The translations under genes were made by a program, and so were the position numbers. The notes beneath the pieces were generated by a model. The model did not search any database. It saw only the letters and a program-made list of their open reading frames with translations, and was not told the DNA's origin. Below are positions 34,342 to 43,776 of a stretch of 64,000 bases of DNA, piece by piece. This stretch comes from Amycolatopsis cihanbeyliensis (GTDB taxonomy: Bacteria > Actinomycetota > Actinomycetes > Mycobacteriales > Pseudonocardiaceae): assembly GCF_006715045.1 (NCBI RefSeq), contig NZ_VFML01000001.1, positions 4,246,501-4,310,500 of the forward strand. The letters are read 5' to 3'. Positions within the stretch are counted from its first letter, which is position 1; the number at the start of each line of letters is the position of its first letter.

Positions 34342-35262
34342 GTGCGCCTACTGAGGACGCCGGACGACCGGTTCACCGACCTGCCCGATTTCGACCACGA
34401 GCCACACTACGTGGACATCCCCGACCCCGACGGCGGCCTGCTCCGCATCGCCTACGTCGAGGCAGGCCCCGCGGACGGCCAACCCGTCCTGCTGCTGCAC
34501 GGGGAACCCACGTGGTCGTACCTGTACCGCAAGATGCTCCCGGTGCTGGCCGAGGCCGGGCTGCGCGCGATCGCCCCGGACCTGGTCGGTTTCGGCCGCT
34601 CGGACAAGCCGGCCGAGATGGTCGACCACACCTACGCCAAGCACGTCGAATGGATGCGCGCGCTCGCCTTCGACGCGCTCGAGTTGCGCAACGTCATCCT
34701 GTTCGGCCAGGACTGGGGTGGCCTGATCGGGCTGCGCATCGTCGCCGAGCAGCCGGATCGCTTCGCCGGCGTGGTCGCCTCGAACACCGGCCTGCCCACC
34801 GGGGACGAGGGCATGCCGAAGGCCTGGTGGGCGTTCCGCGAAATGGTGGAGAACGCGCAGGTCTTCGACATCGGTCGGCTGGTGCAGGCCGGCAGCCGGA
34901 GCACGCTGAGCGACCAGGTCCAGGCCGCCTATGACGCCCCGTTCCCGAACGAGATGTACAAGGCCGCGCCGCGGGCGATGCCGACCATCGTGCCCACCCA
35001 GCCGGACGACCCGGCGACCGAGGCCAACCGGGCCGCGTGGACCACGCTGTCCGCGCTGGACATCCCGTTCCTGTGCGCCTTCGGCGACAGCGACCCGATC
35101 ACCGCCCCGATGGCGGAGCGGCTGCGCACCACCATGCCGGGCGCCGCGGACCGAACCCACCCGACCCTCCCCGACGCGGGTCACTTCATCCAGGAGGACG
35201 CGGGCGAGCACCTGGCCACCCTGGTCACCGACTTTGCGACTACCCTCTCCAGGCGTGATTGA
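34342..35262 (+). CDS. dhmA: Haloalkane dehalogenase-like alpha/beta hydrolase
   Basis: 306 residues. The oxyanion/halide loop [15 protein letters not shown], the nucleophile elbow GQDWGG with Asp124 and halide-binding Trp125, and the late His in [10 protein letters not shown] match haloalkane dehalogenases, which cleave carbon-halogen bonds through an alkyl-Asp ester. The family also holds enzymes with other natural substrates. The stop overlaps the serS start by 8 bp, so the two are cotranscribed. Confidence 0.85.
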   Translation: MRLLRTPDDRFTDLPDFDHEPHYVDIPDPDGGLLRIAYVEAGPADGQPVLLLHGEPTWSYLYRKMLPVLAEAGLRAIAPDLVGFGRSDKPAEMVDHTYAKHVEWMRALAFDALELRNVILFGQDWGGLIGLRIVAEQPDRFAGVVASNTGLPTGDEGMPKAWWAFREMVENAQVFDIGRLVQAGSRSTLSDQVQAAYDAPFPNEMYKAAPRAMPTIVPTQPDDPATEANRAAWTTLSALDIPFLCAFGDSDPITAPMAERLRTTMPGAADRTHPTLPDAGHFIQEDAGEHLATLVTDFATTLSRRD

Positions 35263-36529
35263 CCCCAGGACTCTGCGCGAGAACCCCGATGCCGTACGCG
35301 CCTCGCAGCGTGTGCGCGGCGAGGACGAGGGTGTGGTGGACAAGCTGCTCACCCTCGACTCCCGGCGCAGGTCCGCGATCGCCTCCGCCGACAACCTGCG
35401 CGCCGAGCAGAAGCAGCTCGGCAAGCGGATCGGCAGGGCGCAGGGGGAGGAGCGGGACGCGCTGCTGGCTCAGGGCAAGGAGCTCGCCGCCCAGGTCAAG
35501 GCCGCCGAGGCGGAGCAGGGGCAGGCCGAGACCGAGTTCGACGAGCTGCATCGGCTGCTGCCCAACCTGGTGCACCCCGCGGCCCCTGCGGGGGGCGAGG
35601 ACGACTACGCGGTGCTCAAGCACGTCGGCACCCCGACCGAGTTCGCCTTCACCGCGCGCGACCACCTCGAGCTCGGCGAGGGCATCGGCGCGCTGGACAT
35701 GGAGCGCGGCGCGAAGGTGTCCGGCGCGCGCTTCTACTTCCTCACCGGCGTCGGTGCCCAGCTCCAGCTCGCGCTGCTGAACCTGGCCGCCGCGCAGGCC
35801 GCCGAGTACGGCTTCACCCTGATGATCACGCCGGTGCTGGTGCGGCCGGAGATCATGTCCGGCACCGGCTTCCTCGGCGCGCACGACTCCGAGGTGTACC
35901 GGCTGCGCGACGACGACCTGTACCTGGTCGGCACCTCCGAGGTCTCGCTGGCCGGCTACCACGCCGAGGAGATCCTCGACCTGTCGGCGGGTGCGCTGCG
36001 CTACGCGGGCTGGTCCTCCTGCTTCCGCCGGGAGGCGGGGTCGTACGGCAAGGACACCCGCGGCATCATCCGGGTGCACCAGTTCGACAAGGTGGAGATG
36101 TTCAGCTACTGCCGCCCGGAGGAGGCCGAGGCCGAGCACGAGCGGTTGCTCGGCTGGGAGGAGGAGATGCTGGCCAAGATCGAGGTGCCGTACCGGGTGA
36201 TCGACACCGCGGCGGGCGACCTGGGCACCTCGGCGGCCCGCAAGTACGACTGCGAGGCCTGGATCCCGACCCAGCAGGCCTACCGCGAGCTGACCTCGAC
36301 CTCGAACTGCACCACCTTCCAGGCCCGCAGGCTGGGCATCCGGTACCGGGACGAGGACGGCAGGCCGCAGGCCGTGGCCACGCTGAACGGCACCCTGGCC
36401 ACCACCCGCTGGATCGTCGCCCTCCTGGAGAACCACCAGCAGGAGGACGGTTCGGTCCGGGTGCCCGAGGCCCTGCGCCCCTTCCTCGGCGGCCGCGAGC
36501 TGCTCACCCCCGCCGGGGAGCGCGGCTGA
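35255..36529 (+). CDS. serS: Seryl-tRNA synthetase
   Basis: GTG at 35255 gives 424 residues, the standard length. It starts with the typical [14 protein letters not shown]. The N-terminal coiled-coil arm that grips tRNA-Ser spans about 30-105. The class II motifs are seen as motif 2 [25 protein letters not shown] and motif 3 [18 protein letters not shown]. It charges tRNA-Ser with serine. It is translationally coupled to the dehalogenase gene and followed by a DUF3558 lipoprotein gene one base later. Confidence 0.97.
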   Translation: MIDPRTLRENPDAVRASQRVRGEDEGVVDKLLTLDSRRRSAIASADNLRAEQKQLGKRIGRAQGEERDALLAQGKELAAQVKAAEAEQGQAETEFDELHRLLPNLVHPAAPAGGEDDYAVLKHVGTPTEFAFTARDHLELGEGIGALDMERGAKVSGARFYFLTGVGAQLQLALLNLAAAQAAEYGFTLMITPVLVRPEIMSGTGFLGAHDSEVYRLRDDDLYLVGTSEVSLAGYHAEEILDLSAGALRYAGWSSCFRREAGSYGKDTRGIIRVHQFDKVEMFSYCRPEEAEAEHERLLGWEEEMLAKIEVPYRVIDTAAGDLGTSAARKYDCEAWIPTQQAYRELTSTSNCTTFQARRLGIRYRDEDGRPQAVATLNGTLATTRWIVALLENHQQEDGSVRVPEALRPFLGGRELLTPAGERG

Positions 36530-36530
36530 C

Positions 36531-37064
36531 ATGCGAGGGGTCCGCGGGGCGGCGGTGCTCGCGGCGGCCGCGCTGCTCACGTCCTGTGCCGGTACGGTCG
36601 CCGGGACCGCCCAGCCGGCGTCCGTCGCGCGGCCGCCGGCCAGCACCCAGCCGCAGGGTCCCGACCCCTGCTCCCTGCTGACCCCGGCGGACGCGAACAA
36701 GCTCGAGCTGGCTCCGGAACCGGAGTTCACCGCGGGTGACAAGGACCAGCTGCTGCCGCCGTTCTGCCAGTGGGAGCCCGCGGACCCGGATTCCGACCAC
36801 GATCCGGTCGGCGTCGGGCTCAGTGAGGACCTTGCGATCGAGGAGTATTTCGCGAGCAGGGAGCCCGCGGAGATCCTCGAGCTCGGCGGGCTGCAGTGGG
36901 GCCGCTACGAGAGCACCTTCGGCGACACCATCTGCAACCTGGCGGTCAAGCTGGACGACTTCGCCTTCGTGGTGATCGCGGGCGGCCACCTGGACGGCGA
37001 GGAGAAGGCCTGCGAGCTGCCGAAGGCCGCCGCGCCGCTGGTGGCCTCCCAGCTGTCCGGCTAG
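36531..37064 (+). CDS. DUF3558 lipoprotein
   Basis: 177 residues. The signal peptide ends in lipobox LTSC (Cys about 19), followed by a Pro/Ala linker. The mature domain has PCSLLTPADANKL, FCQWEP and a late CNLAV/ACELP pair, the cysteine pattern of DUF3558 surface lipoproteins. It starts one base after the serS stop and ends at an inverted-repeat element. Role unknown. Confidence 0.85.
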   Translation: MRGVRGAAVLAAAALLTSCAGTVAGTAQPASVARPPASTQPQGPDPCSLLTPADANKLELAPEPEFTAGDKDQLLPPFCQWEPADPDSDHDPVGVGLSEDLAIEEYFASREPAEILELGGLQWGRYESTFGDTICNLAVKLDDFAFVVIAGGHLDGEEKACELPKAAAPLVASQLSG

Positions 37065-37068
37065 GCAG

Positions 37069-37143
37069 TGTTCACGAAAGGCGCGCTGGCCTTCGGCCGA
37101 GCGCGTGCCCCCGCACCACCGTGCGCAGGCACCTTCCTGAACA
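37069..37143. terminator. Inverted-repeat element with a GC-rich hairpin
   Basis: TGTTCACGAAAGG (37069-37081) and CCTTCCTGAACA (37132-37143) form imperfect inverted ends. Inside, 37082-37105 (CGCGCTGGCC TTC GGCCGAGCGCG) folds into a 10-bp stem with one bulged base. It lies between the convergent DUF3558 and oxidase genes, so it can end transcription from both sides. The bracketed form resembles repeated intergenic elements of this group of actinomycetes. Confidence 0.6.
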
Positions 37144-37147
37144 GTTC

Positions 37148-38350
37148 CTAGTCCATCCGGTCCGCCACGTACCTGGCGATCTCCAGCGCGCCGGTCGCGG
37201 CTGGCGAGGGCGCGTTCAGCACGTGTACCTGGTTCGGCGCGGTCTCGATCAGGAAGTCGTCCACCAGCGAGCCGTCCGGCAGCAACGCCTGTGCCCGCAC
37301 CCCGGAGCCGTGCCGCACGATGTCCTCCGGTCGCACCGCGGGCACCAGGCGGGCCAGGCTGGCCGCGAACCGCCGCGCGGAGAACGAGCGACGCACCTCG
37401 TCCAGCCCGGTCGGGAAGGCGTACCTGCGGGCCAGCCGCCAGGCACCGGGAAAGCGGGCGACCTCGGCGAGGTCCCGCGCGGAGACGTCGGCCCAGCGGT
37501 AGCCCTCCCTGCGCAGCGCGAGCACGGCGTTCGGGCCGGCGTGCACGCTGCCGTCCAGCATCCGGGTCAGGTGCACCCCCAGGAAAGGCAGGGTCGGGTC
37601 GGGCACCGGGTAGATCAACCCGCGCACCAGGTGCCTGCGCTCCGGCCGCAGCTCGTAGTACTCGCCACGGAAGGGCACGATCCTGGCCCGCGGGCTGAGC
37701 CCGGCCAGCCGAGCCACCCGGTCGGACTGCAGGCCCGCGCAGTTGACCAGTGCGTCGGCGCGCAGTACCTCGCGGCCGGTGGCGATCTCCACCCCGCCGG
37801 TCGGACCGGGCCGGATACCCAGCGCGGGCGTGCCCGGCCGCAGGTCGGCGCCCGCCGCCTCGAGCAGCCGGACCATGGCCGCGCAGATCCCGGCAAAGTC
37901 GATGATCCCGGTGGACTCCACCCGCAGCGCGCGCACGCAGGCCACCTCGGGTTCGTACTCGAGAGCCTCGGCCGCGGTGATCATCTTCGCCGGGACCCCG
38001 TTGGCCTCGGCCCGCTCGGCAAGCACGCGCAACGCGGGCAGTTCGGCGGCCGAGGTGGCCACCACCAGCTTCCCGCACACCTCGACCGGCACGCCGTGGG
38101 CACGGGCGAAGTCGACCATCGAGGCGTTACCCGCCACCGACATCCTGGCCTTGAACGAGCCCGGTTTGTAGTACAGGCCCGCGTGCACGACATTCGAGTT
38201 GTGCCCGGTCTGGTGGGCGGCCCAGCGGTCCTCTTTTTCCAGCACGGTGACCCGGCGGCCCCGCCTGGTCAGTTCCAGTGCCACGGACAGCCCGATGATC
38301 CCGCCACCGATGACGACGACTCGACGCACGGCTGGCAGCGTAGCGCTCAC
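37148..38350 (-). CDS. lhgO: FAD-dependent oxidase, L-2-hydroxyglutarate oxidase-like
   Basis: 400 residues from the GTG at 38350. The FAD-binding GxGxxG is RVVVIGGGIIGLSVALEL near the N-terminus. The blocks HNSNVVHAGLYYKPGSFKA, YPVPDPTLPFLGVHLTR and FSARRFAASLARLVP are characteristic of LhgO, which oxidises L-2-hydroxyglutarate to 2-oxoglutarate. GTGA overlap with the P450 stop indicates coupling. The partnership with a P450 is unusual, so a different 2-hydroxy acid may be the true substrate. Confidence 0.85.
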   Translation of the reverse strand: MSATLPAVRRVVVIGGGIIGLSVALELTRRGRRVTVLEKEDRWAAHQTGHNSNVVHAGLYYKPGSFKARMSVAGNASMVDFARAHGVPVEVCGKLVVATSAAELPALRVLAERAEANGVPAKMITAAEALEYEPEVACVRALRVESTGIIDFAGICAAMVRLLEAAGADLRPGTPALGIRPGPTGGVEIATGREVLRADALVNCAGLQSDRVARLAGLSPRARIVPFRGEYYELRPERRHLVRGLIYPVPDPTLPFLGVHLTRMLDGSVHAGPNAVLALRREGYRWADVSARDLAEVARFPGAWRLARRYAFPTGLDEVRRSFSARRFAASLARLVPAVRPEDIVRHGSGVRAQALLPDGSLVDDFLIETAPNQVHVLNAPSPAATGALEIARYVADRMD

Positions 38351-39435
38351 CAGCTCACCGGGAGCTCGGCCGGCCCTCCGGTCAGCGTTCCCGCACGCCA
38401 GCGGATGTCCGCGGGGTCCACGGCCAGGTGGAGTCCCGGAAACCGCGCGGTGAGCTGGGTGAACACCGCCTGCAACTCGATCCGGGCCAGCGGAGCGCCG
38501 ATGCAGTAGCGGATACCGTGCCCGAAGGTGAGGTGCGCCGCCGCCTGGCGGGTGACGTCCACCCGTTCCGGCTCGGGGAAGGCCGCGGGATCGTGGTTGG
38601 CCCCGTTGGTGTCCAGCAGCACCAGGTCCCCGGTCCGGACGGTGTTCCCTTCGATCTCCAGCTCGGTACGGGCGTACCGGGGGATCCCGTCGCCGGCCCT
38701 CGCCGGTGCCCGCAGGATCTCCTCCACCGCGTCCGGGACGAGTTCCGGCCGCTCGACGACGGTTCGCCACTGGCCGGGGTTGGTCAGCAGGAGCAGCGTG
38801 CCGAGGCCGATCTGCACCACCGTGGTCTCGTGGCCGGCGAACAGCAGCGCCATGGACAGCATGGCCGCCTCCTCGTCGGTCACCCCCTCGGTCGCGCACA
38901 GCCGGGAGATCACGTCCTCGGCCGGGTTCCGCCGCTTCGCCGCGACCAGCCGGCTGCCGTAGTCGAACAGCTCGCCAAGCCCTCGCTCGGAACGTGCGCG
39001 ATCGCGCACGTCGCCCGCGGCCTCGGTCCAGGCGCGGAAGGACTCCCGGTCGGCGTAGGGCACTCCGAGCAACTCGCAGATCACCAGGATCGGCAGCGGC
39101 AGGGCCAGCGCCGTGTGCAGGTCCGCCGGCGGCCGTTGCCCGGCCAGCTCGTCCAGCAGCTCGGTGGTCAGCGCCTCGACCCTGGGGCGCAGTGCGCGCA
39201 TGTGCTTGGCGGTGAAATGCGGCTGTAGCAGCGCGCGCATCCGGGTGTACTGGGCCTGCTCGGTGTCGAAGTCCCCCATCGGCCCGCCGAACAGGGCGGA
39301 CTCGCCGGTGCGGGCCGCAGCCTCCGGGTTCGGATGGGAGCGGCCGAGCCGCTCGTCGTTCAGCAGTCGCCGTACCTGGGCGTGGCCGGTGACCCGCCAC
39401 GCCTCGTCGCCGGTCGCGGTGCGGATCCGGTCCAT
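38347..39435 (-). CDS. Cytochrome P450
   Basis: ATG at 39435, preceded by AGAGGGG, gives 362 residues. Family motifs: I-helix AGHETT, K-helix ExxR (EEILR) and heme loop FGHGIRYCIGAPLAR with Cys311. The protein is about 30-40 residues shorter at the N-terminus than most bacterial P450s and starts close to helix B/C. It is soluble and needs ferredoxin partners, none of which is visible nearby. It is coupled to the LhgO-like gene and divergent from a TetR gene with an operator between. Confidence 0.88.
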   Translation of the reverse strand: MDRIRTATGDEAWRVTGHAQVRRLLNDERLGRSHPNPEAAARTGESALFGGPMGDFDTEQAQYTRMRALLQPHFTAKHMRALRPRVEALTTELLDELAGQRPPADLHTALALPLPILVICELLGVPYADRESFRAWTEAAGDVRDRARSERGLGELFDYGSRLVAAKRRNPAEDVISRLCATEGVTDEEAAMLSMALLFAGHETTVVQIGLGTLLLLTNPGQWRTVVERPELVPDAVEEILRAPARAGDGIPRYARTELEIEGNTVRTGDLVLLDTNGANHDPAAFPEPERVDVTRQAAAHLTFGHGIRYCIGAPLARIELQAVFTQLTARFPGLHLAVDPADIRWRAGTLTGGPAELPVSW

Positions 39436-39446
39436 AGGTTTCACCC

Positions 39447-39502
39447 CTCTTGTATAAGACTGATTAAACAAAACTACTTGTATAGTATGTCTTAAACAAG
39501 AG
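39447..39502. promoter_or_regulatory. TetR operator between divergent P450 and tetR genes
   Basis: The AT-rich 75-bp spacer holds inverted arms CTCTTGTATAAGAC (39447-39460) and GTCTTAAACAAGAG (39489-39502), which match at 13 of 14 positions. A third half-site, CTTGTATA, lies between them at about 39477-39484. The second arm abuts the GAGGAGG ribosome-binding site of tetR, so binding would block both promoters. This is the usual layout for a TetR repressor that controls itself and its neighbour. Confidence 0.8.
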
Positions 39503-39510
39503 GAGGTTCG

Positions 39511-40071
39511 ATGGCGACCAGCCGGCGCATGCCCCGCGCGCAGCGGCGGGCGCAGATCCTGGACGCGGCCACCCGGGCGTTCGCGCGCGCCGGCTTCGCG
39601 GCGACCGGGCTGGACGAGGTGGCCGCCGAGTCCGGGGTCACGCACGTGATCCTGTACCGGCATTTCGCCTCGAAGAGCGAGCTGTACCGGGCCGTGCTGG
39701 ACCGGGCCTGCCAGCGGCTCGAGGAGTCGGTGGGCAGCAGTGACTTCGACGAGACCAGCATCCCGGCGCTGTTGCGGGCCGCGGCCGAGGACCCCGACGG
39801 TTTCCGGCTGCTGTTCCGGCACGCGGTCCGGGAGCCGGAGTTCCGTGATGTGATCGACACGTTCCGCACGGCGGCCATCGAGGTCACCGATCGCCAGCTC
39901 GCCGAGGTGATCCCGGCGGGACCCTGGCGGGACTGGGCGGCGCGGCTGGTGCCGACGGTCGCGCTGGAAGCCGTGCTCGCCTGGCTGGACGCGGGCCAAC
40001 CGGATCCCGATCAGGCCGCCGAGCGGGTGGAGCAGGCCGTGCACGGTGTGCTCAGTGCCGCCGGTGCCTAG
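39511..40071 (+). CDS. TetR-family transcriptional regulator
   Basis: 186 residues. The N-terminal helix-turn-helix (about 10-58) has RRAQILDAATRAFARAGFAATGLDEVA and GVTHVILYRHFASKSELYRAV, the TetR pattern. The C-terminal part is the ligand and dimer domain. It is divergent from the P450 gene with the palindromic operator in the spacer, so it most likely represses the P450/oxidase operon until an unknown ligand binds. Confidence 0.92.
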   Translation: MATSRRMPRAQRRAQILDAATRAFARAGFAATGLDEVAAESGVTHVILYRHFASKSELYRAVLDRACQRLEESVGSSDFDETSIPALLRAAAEDPDGFRLLFRHAVREPEFRDVIDTFRTAAIEVTDRQLAEVIPAGPWRDWAARLVPTVALEAVLAWLDAGQPDPDQAAERVEQAVHGVLSAAGA

Positions 40072-40226
40072 TTTCCAGCGGCGGTCAGCCGGGAACGGCA
40101 CCGAGCGTGGCAGCAGCCCCGCCGGCGAGTGAGGCGACGGCGGCTGCGGGGCCGAGCCATTCTCGCGCGGTGGGCCGGGAAGCGACGCGATTCACACCCG
40201 GCAGCGTGGGCGTGGGTACGCACCGG

Positions 40227-43200
40227 TCACGTACCGCCCGCTGAGGGCTCCGCCTCCAGTATCGTGATCGCCTCGTCCCGGCTCAGGGATCTTCCCTCGG
40301 CGTAGGCCTCGGCATAGCCGGGCTCGCCGAGTGCGGCCAGCGCGCCGGCCGCGACCCTGGCCACATCGACGTCCCCTGCCCGTTCGCAGCCGCGCAGCGT
40401 GGTCGCGAGGCCGAGCAGGGTCGCGGCCCGCCGCGGGCCGCCCTCGTGCAACGCGACCGCGGCCAGGCCCTCCGCCGTGTCGGCGAGGCCCGCGACGTTC
40501 TCCAGCACGCGCGCGGTGTCCAGGGCCTGCCGGTGCCATTGCCGTGCCCGGTCGGGCTCGCCCCTGGCCTCGGCGATCCAGCCGAGGGTCTGCAAGGTCC
40601 GCGTCCGGATCTCGTCCGGGGCGAACCAGCCGGAGGGGCACTCGGCAAGCGCGGCCTCGGCGAGCTGCTGTGCCCGATCGAGCTCGCCCTGCCACCGGTG
40701 CAGGTCGGCCAGCCCGCGGTAGGAGCCGGCGATCGTCTCCCTGGTGCCACTGCGCCGCGCCAGCTCGAGCGCGTGCTCGAAGTCCGCGCGCGCGGCGGCC
40801 GGATCGTCGCCGAACAGGTACAGCTCGGCGCGGGCGCACAGGGATTCGGCGGTGTCCTCGTCGGCACCGAGCAACTCGGTCAGCGCGATGCTCTCGTCCA
40901 GCAGCGCCGCCGCCCGGGACCGGTCCCCGCGCCCGCCGACGATGGTGCCCAGCGAGGCCAGCGCCATGGCGAGCCCCCAGCGGTCCCCGGCTGAGCGGAA
41001 CCCGGCCGCCGCCGCCTCGAGATCACGCTCGGCGCGGTCGGGGTGTCCCCGGTAGAGCTCGGTCAGTCCCCAACCCATCTCGCTGAGCGCGCGCGACCAG
41101 GTGTCCGGTGCCAGCTCGCGCTGCCGGTTCATCAGCCGGGTGATGGCCTCGTCGTCGCCCCGGGGCACCCCGTACGCCATGCCCCAGAGCAGCAGCAGGA
41201 AGGGTTGTCGCGGTGGCAGGGGCAGGTCCAGCAGGACGTCCAGCACGATCGCCAGCTCGGCCTGGAGTTCCCCGGGCCGGGTGCGGGCGGCGGCCGCGGT
41301 GGACACGCAGGCCACGTACTCCTCCTCCAGCCCGGCAGGCGGGTGCTGGTCCAGTTCGCCGAGCAGGTCCGCGGCCAGCGCCGCGCCCTCGCTCTTCAAC
41401 CCGCGCATCCACCAGTACGGGGTCAGCGCGGTCAGCAGCCGCAGCGCGGTGGCCGGTTCGGTCTCGATGGCCCGCCGCAGGGCGGCGTTCAGGTTGTCGT
41501 GCTCCTCGGCCAGCAGTCGCAGCCATTCGAGTTGCTCGGGACCACGTAGCCGGTGCTCGGCGAAGGTGGCCAGCTCGTGGAAGTGGTCCCAGTGGGCGGC
41601 CAGCAAGCTTTCCCGCTCGCCGGCCTGCTCGAGTTGCTCGGCGCCGAAGGCGCGGACGGTCTCCAGCATCCGGTATCGGCCGTCGCTGCCCAACTCGACC
41701 AGCGACTTCTCGGTGAGCGCGGCGAGCAGGTCCAGGATCTCCCCACCGGGTGCCCCGCACACCCGCCGGATCGCGTCCAGCGTGGCGCCGCCGGAGAAGA
41801 CGGTGAGCCTGCGGGCGAGGGCGCGTTCGGCCTCGTCCAGCGCGTCCCAGCTCCAGGCCACCACCGCGCGCAGTGTGCGATGCCGGTGCTCGGCGGTCCG
41901 ATTTCCCCTGGACAGCAGCTGGAACCTGTCGTCGAGACGGGCGGCGATCTCGGTCACCGGCAGCGAACGCACCCTGGCCGCGGCCAGCTCGATGGCCAGT
42001 GGCAGGCCGTCCAGTGCCTCGCAGATACGCAGCACCGGGGCCAGGTTCCGCTCGTCCACGCCGAAGCCCGGCGCCACCGCCGCGGCCCGCTCGGCGAACA
42101 GCCGCACGGCGGGGTAGGCCGGCGCCTCGGCCGGGGTGCTGCCCGCGGGCGGGCGGGCCAGGGTCGGTACCGGGCACAGCGTCTCGCCGGTGATATCCAG
42201 TGGTTCCCTGCTGGTGGCCAGGATCCGCAGCGAACCACAGGCACCGAGCAGCCGCTGGACCAGCCCGGCCGCGGCGTCGATGAGGTGCTCGCAGTTGTCC
42301 AGGATCAGCAGCAGCGGGCGATCGGTGAGCGCGGCGATCAGCCGGTCCACCGGCGCGAGCGGTTCCGCCGCGTGCCGTAGCCCCGTCTCGCGCAACCCGA
42401 GCGCGGCCAGAACGGCCTGTGGCAGGTCGCCGCCCTGGGCCAGCGGGGCCAGCTCGGCCAGCACCACCTCACCGGCCAGCTGGCGGGCCGTCTCGACGGC
42501 CAGCCTGGTCTTGCCCGCGCCGCCGGGCCCGGTCAGGGTGACCAGCCGGTTCTCCGTGAGCAGTGTGCGCACCCTGGCCAGCTCCTCCCGCCTGCCGACG
42601 AAGCTGGTCAGCTGGCTGGGCAGGCCGGTGTTCGGCCGCGGGTCCACCGGTGGCTCCGCGCGCAGGACGGCAAGGTGGGCCGCGGTGAGTTCGGCGGAAG
42701 GGTCGATACCCAGCTGCTCGGCAAGGACGTGCCTGGCCGCCTCGAACTCGGCCAGGGCGTCGGCTTGCCTGCCCCCGGCGTGCAGGGCACGCATGAGCTG
42801 GGCGCGCAGCCGCTCGCGCAGCGGGTGGGTGTCGATCAGGCCGCGCAGCTCGGGGATGAGCGAGCGGTGCTCACCGAGGGCGAGATCGGCCTCGATCCGG
42901 TCCTCGGTCACGGCCAGCCGGAGTTCGTCGAGATGCCGGGCGGCCGGGTACTCGGCGGGCAGGTCCGCCAGCGGGGAGCCCCGCCACAACCCGAGCGCCT
43001 CGCGCAGCGAGCGGGCCGCGGTGGCGGGGTCGCCGGCCGCGAGCGTCTCCCTGCCGGCGGCCGCAAGCCGTTCGAAGCGGTGCGTGTCGACGTCCTCGGG
43101 GTCGACCGCGAGCCGGTACCCGGTCGGATGGTGCTCCACCAGCTCGGTACCCAGCACCTGGCGTAGCCGGGATACCTGTGACTGCAGGGCATTGCCTGCC

Positions 43201-43373
43201 CCGACGGGCGGCTGGGCACCCCACAGCCCGTCGACAAGGCGATCCGTGCCGACGATCCGGCCGGGTTCGAGCAGCAGCAGGGTGAGCAACGTGCGCACCC
43301 TGGGCCCGCCGACGGACACCGGGCTGCCGTCGGCGCGGTGCACCTCGAGCGGCCCGAGGATGTCGAAGCGCAT
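40227..43373 (-). CDS. AfsR/SARP-type transcriptional regulator with NB-ARC ATPase
   Basis: ATG at 43373 gives 1048 residues; the longer frame to 43718 is not needed. Domains: OmpR-like winged helix (about 1-90, RFDILGPLEV...YRLAV), bacterial transcriptional activator domain (about 95-240), NB-ARC ATPase with P-loop GPGGAGKT (282-289) and LLILDNCEHL Walker B, a helical linker, and TPR-like repeats (about 600-1040). Such large SARPs activate specialised metabolism or stress genes. No target cluster is adjacent except the P450 pair; 34 bp separate it from a divergent gene. Confidence 0.88.
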   Translation of the reverse strand: MRFDILGPLEVHRADGSPVSVGGPRVRTLLTLLLLEPGRIVGTDRLVDGLWGAQPPVGAGNALQSQVSRLRQVLGTELVEHHPTGYRLAVDPEDVDTHRFERLAAAGRETLAAGDPATAARSLREALGLWRGSPLADLPAEYPAARHLDELRLAVTEDRIEADLALGEHRSLIPELRGLIDTHPLRERLRAQLMRALHAGGRQADALAEFEAARHVLAEQLGIDPSAELTAAHLAVLRAEPPVDPRPNTGLPSQLTSFVGRREELARVRTLLTENRLVTLTGPGGAGKTRLAVETARQLAGEVVLAELAPLAQGGDLPQAVLAALGLRETGLRHAAEPLAPVDRLIAALTDRPLLLILDNCEHLIDAAAGLVQRLLGACGSLRILATSREPLDITGETLCPVPTLARPPAGSTPAEAPAYPAVRLFAERAAAVAPGFGVDERNLAPVLRICEALDGLPLAIELAAARVRSLPVTEIAARLDDRFQLLSRGNRTAEHRHRTLRAVVAWSWDALDEAERALARRLTVFSGGATLDAIRRVCGAPGGEILDLLAALTEKSLVELGSDGRYRMLETVRAFGAEQLEQAGERESLLAAHWDHFHELATFAEHRLRGPEQLEWLRLLAEEHDNLNAALRRAIETEPATALRLLTALTPYWWMRGLKSEGAALAADLLGELDQHPPAGLEEEYVACVSTAAAARTRPGELQAELAIVLDVLLDLPLPPRQPFLLLLWGMAYGVPRGDDEAITRLMNRQRELAPDTWSRALSEMGWGLTELYRGHPDRAERDLEAAAAGFRSAGDRWGLAMALASLGTIVGGRGDRSRAAALLDESIALTELLGADEDTAESLCARAELYLFGDDPAAARADFEHALELARRSGTRETIAGSYRGLADLHRWQGELDRAQQLAEAALAECPSGWFAPDEIRTRTLQTLGWIAEARGEPDRARQWHRQALDTARVLENVAGLADTAEGLAAVALHEGGPRRAATLLGLATTLRGCERAGDVDVARVAAGALAALGEPGYAEAYAEGRSLSRDEAITILEAEPSAGGT

Positions 43374-43407
43374 CCCCCCATCATTCCGGTTGCCGTAGCG
43401 TGGTGGC

Positions 43408-43773
43408 ATGCGGGACGAGCAGGGGGCGGCGGGGCATTCCTGGGGGGACGGCCTCCGCGAGCAGTCCGCGACCTTGGCCGATCTCGCCGACGGCCACGAT
43501 CGGATCACCGAGCGGCTGCGGGTAATCGCGGACCAGGCGAGGGACTGGCCGGGTGACCTCGACCTGGTGCGGGAGTTGGCCGAGCGGTCGGCGACGGCGG
43601 CATATCGGCTGCGCACCATGCAGAGCCTGCACGCCGAGCAGGCGCGGGCGTACGAGGCGATGATGGCGGCCGGTGGGCCGGAGAACGCCGAGGCGTATGC
43701 CGCGTACCAGGAGACCACCGACCGCCACTGCGCGTTGCTCCCGGACTTCGAACGACCCAGCCTGGACGGCTGA
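43408..43773 (+). CDS. Hypothetical helical protein (121 aa)
   Basis: Start at the ATG at 43408, divergent from the AfsR-type gene with only 34 bp between starts. It is soluble and helical throughout, with a His/Trp-containing head and a Tyr/Ala-rich C-terminal helix pair (LRTMQSLHAEQARAYEAMMA). No family is recognised. The close divergent arrangement suggests that the AfsR-type regulator may control it. Confidence 0.55.
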   Translation: MRDEQGAAGHSWGDGLREQSATLADLADGHDRITERLRVIADQARDWPGDLDLVRELAERSATAAYRLRTMQSLHAEQARAYEAMMAAGGPENAEAYAAYQETTDRHCALLPDFERPSLDG

Positions 43774-43776
43774 GGA

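Noticed and set aside
34342..36529. tRNA-Ser gene near serS
   Set aside because: I looked for cloverleaf-like sequence and T-loop motifs around serS and elsewhere in the gaps and found none.
40227..43718. Longer AfsR-type product starting at 43718
   Set aside because: The extra 115 residues lie antisense to the gene at 43408 and have no SARP similarity. The DNA-binding domain starts exactly at ATG 43373.
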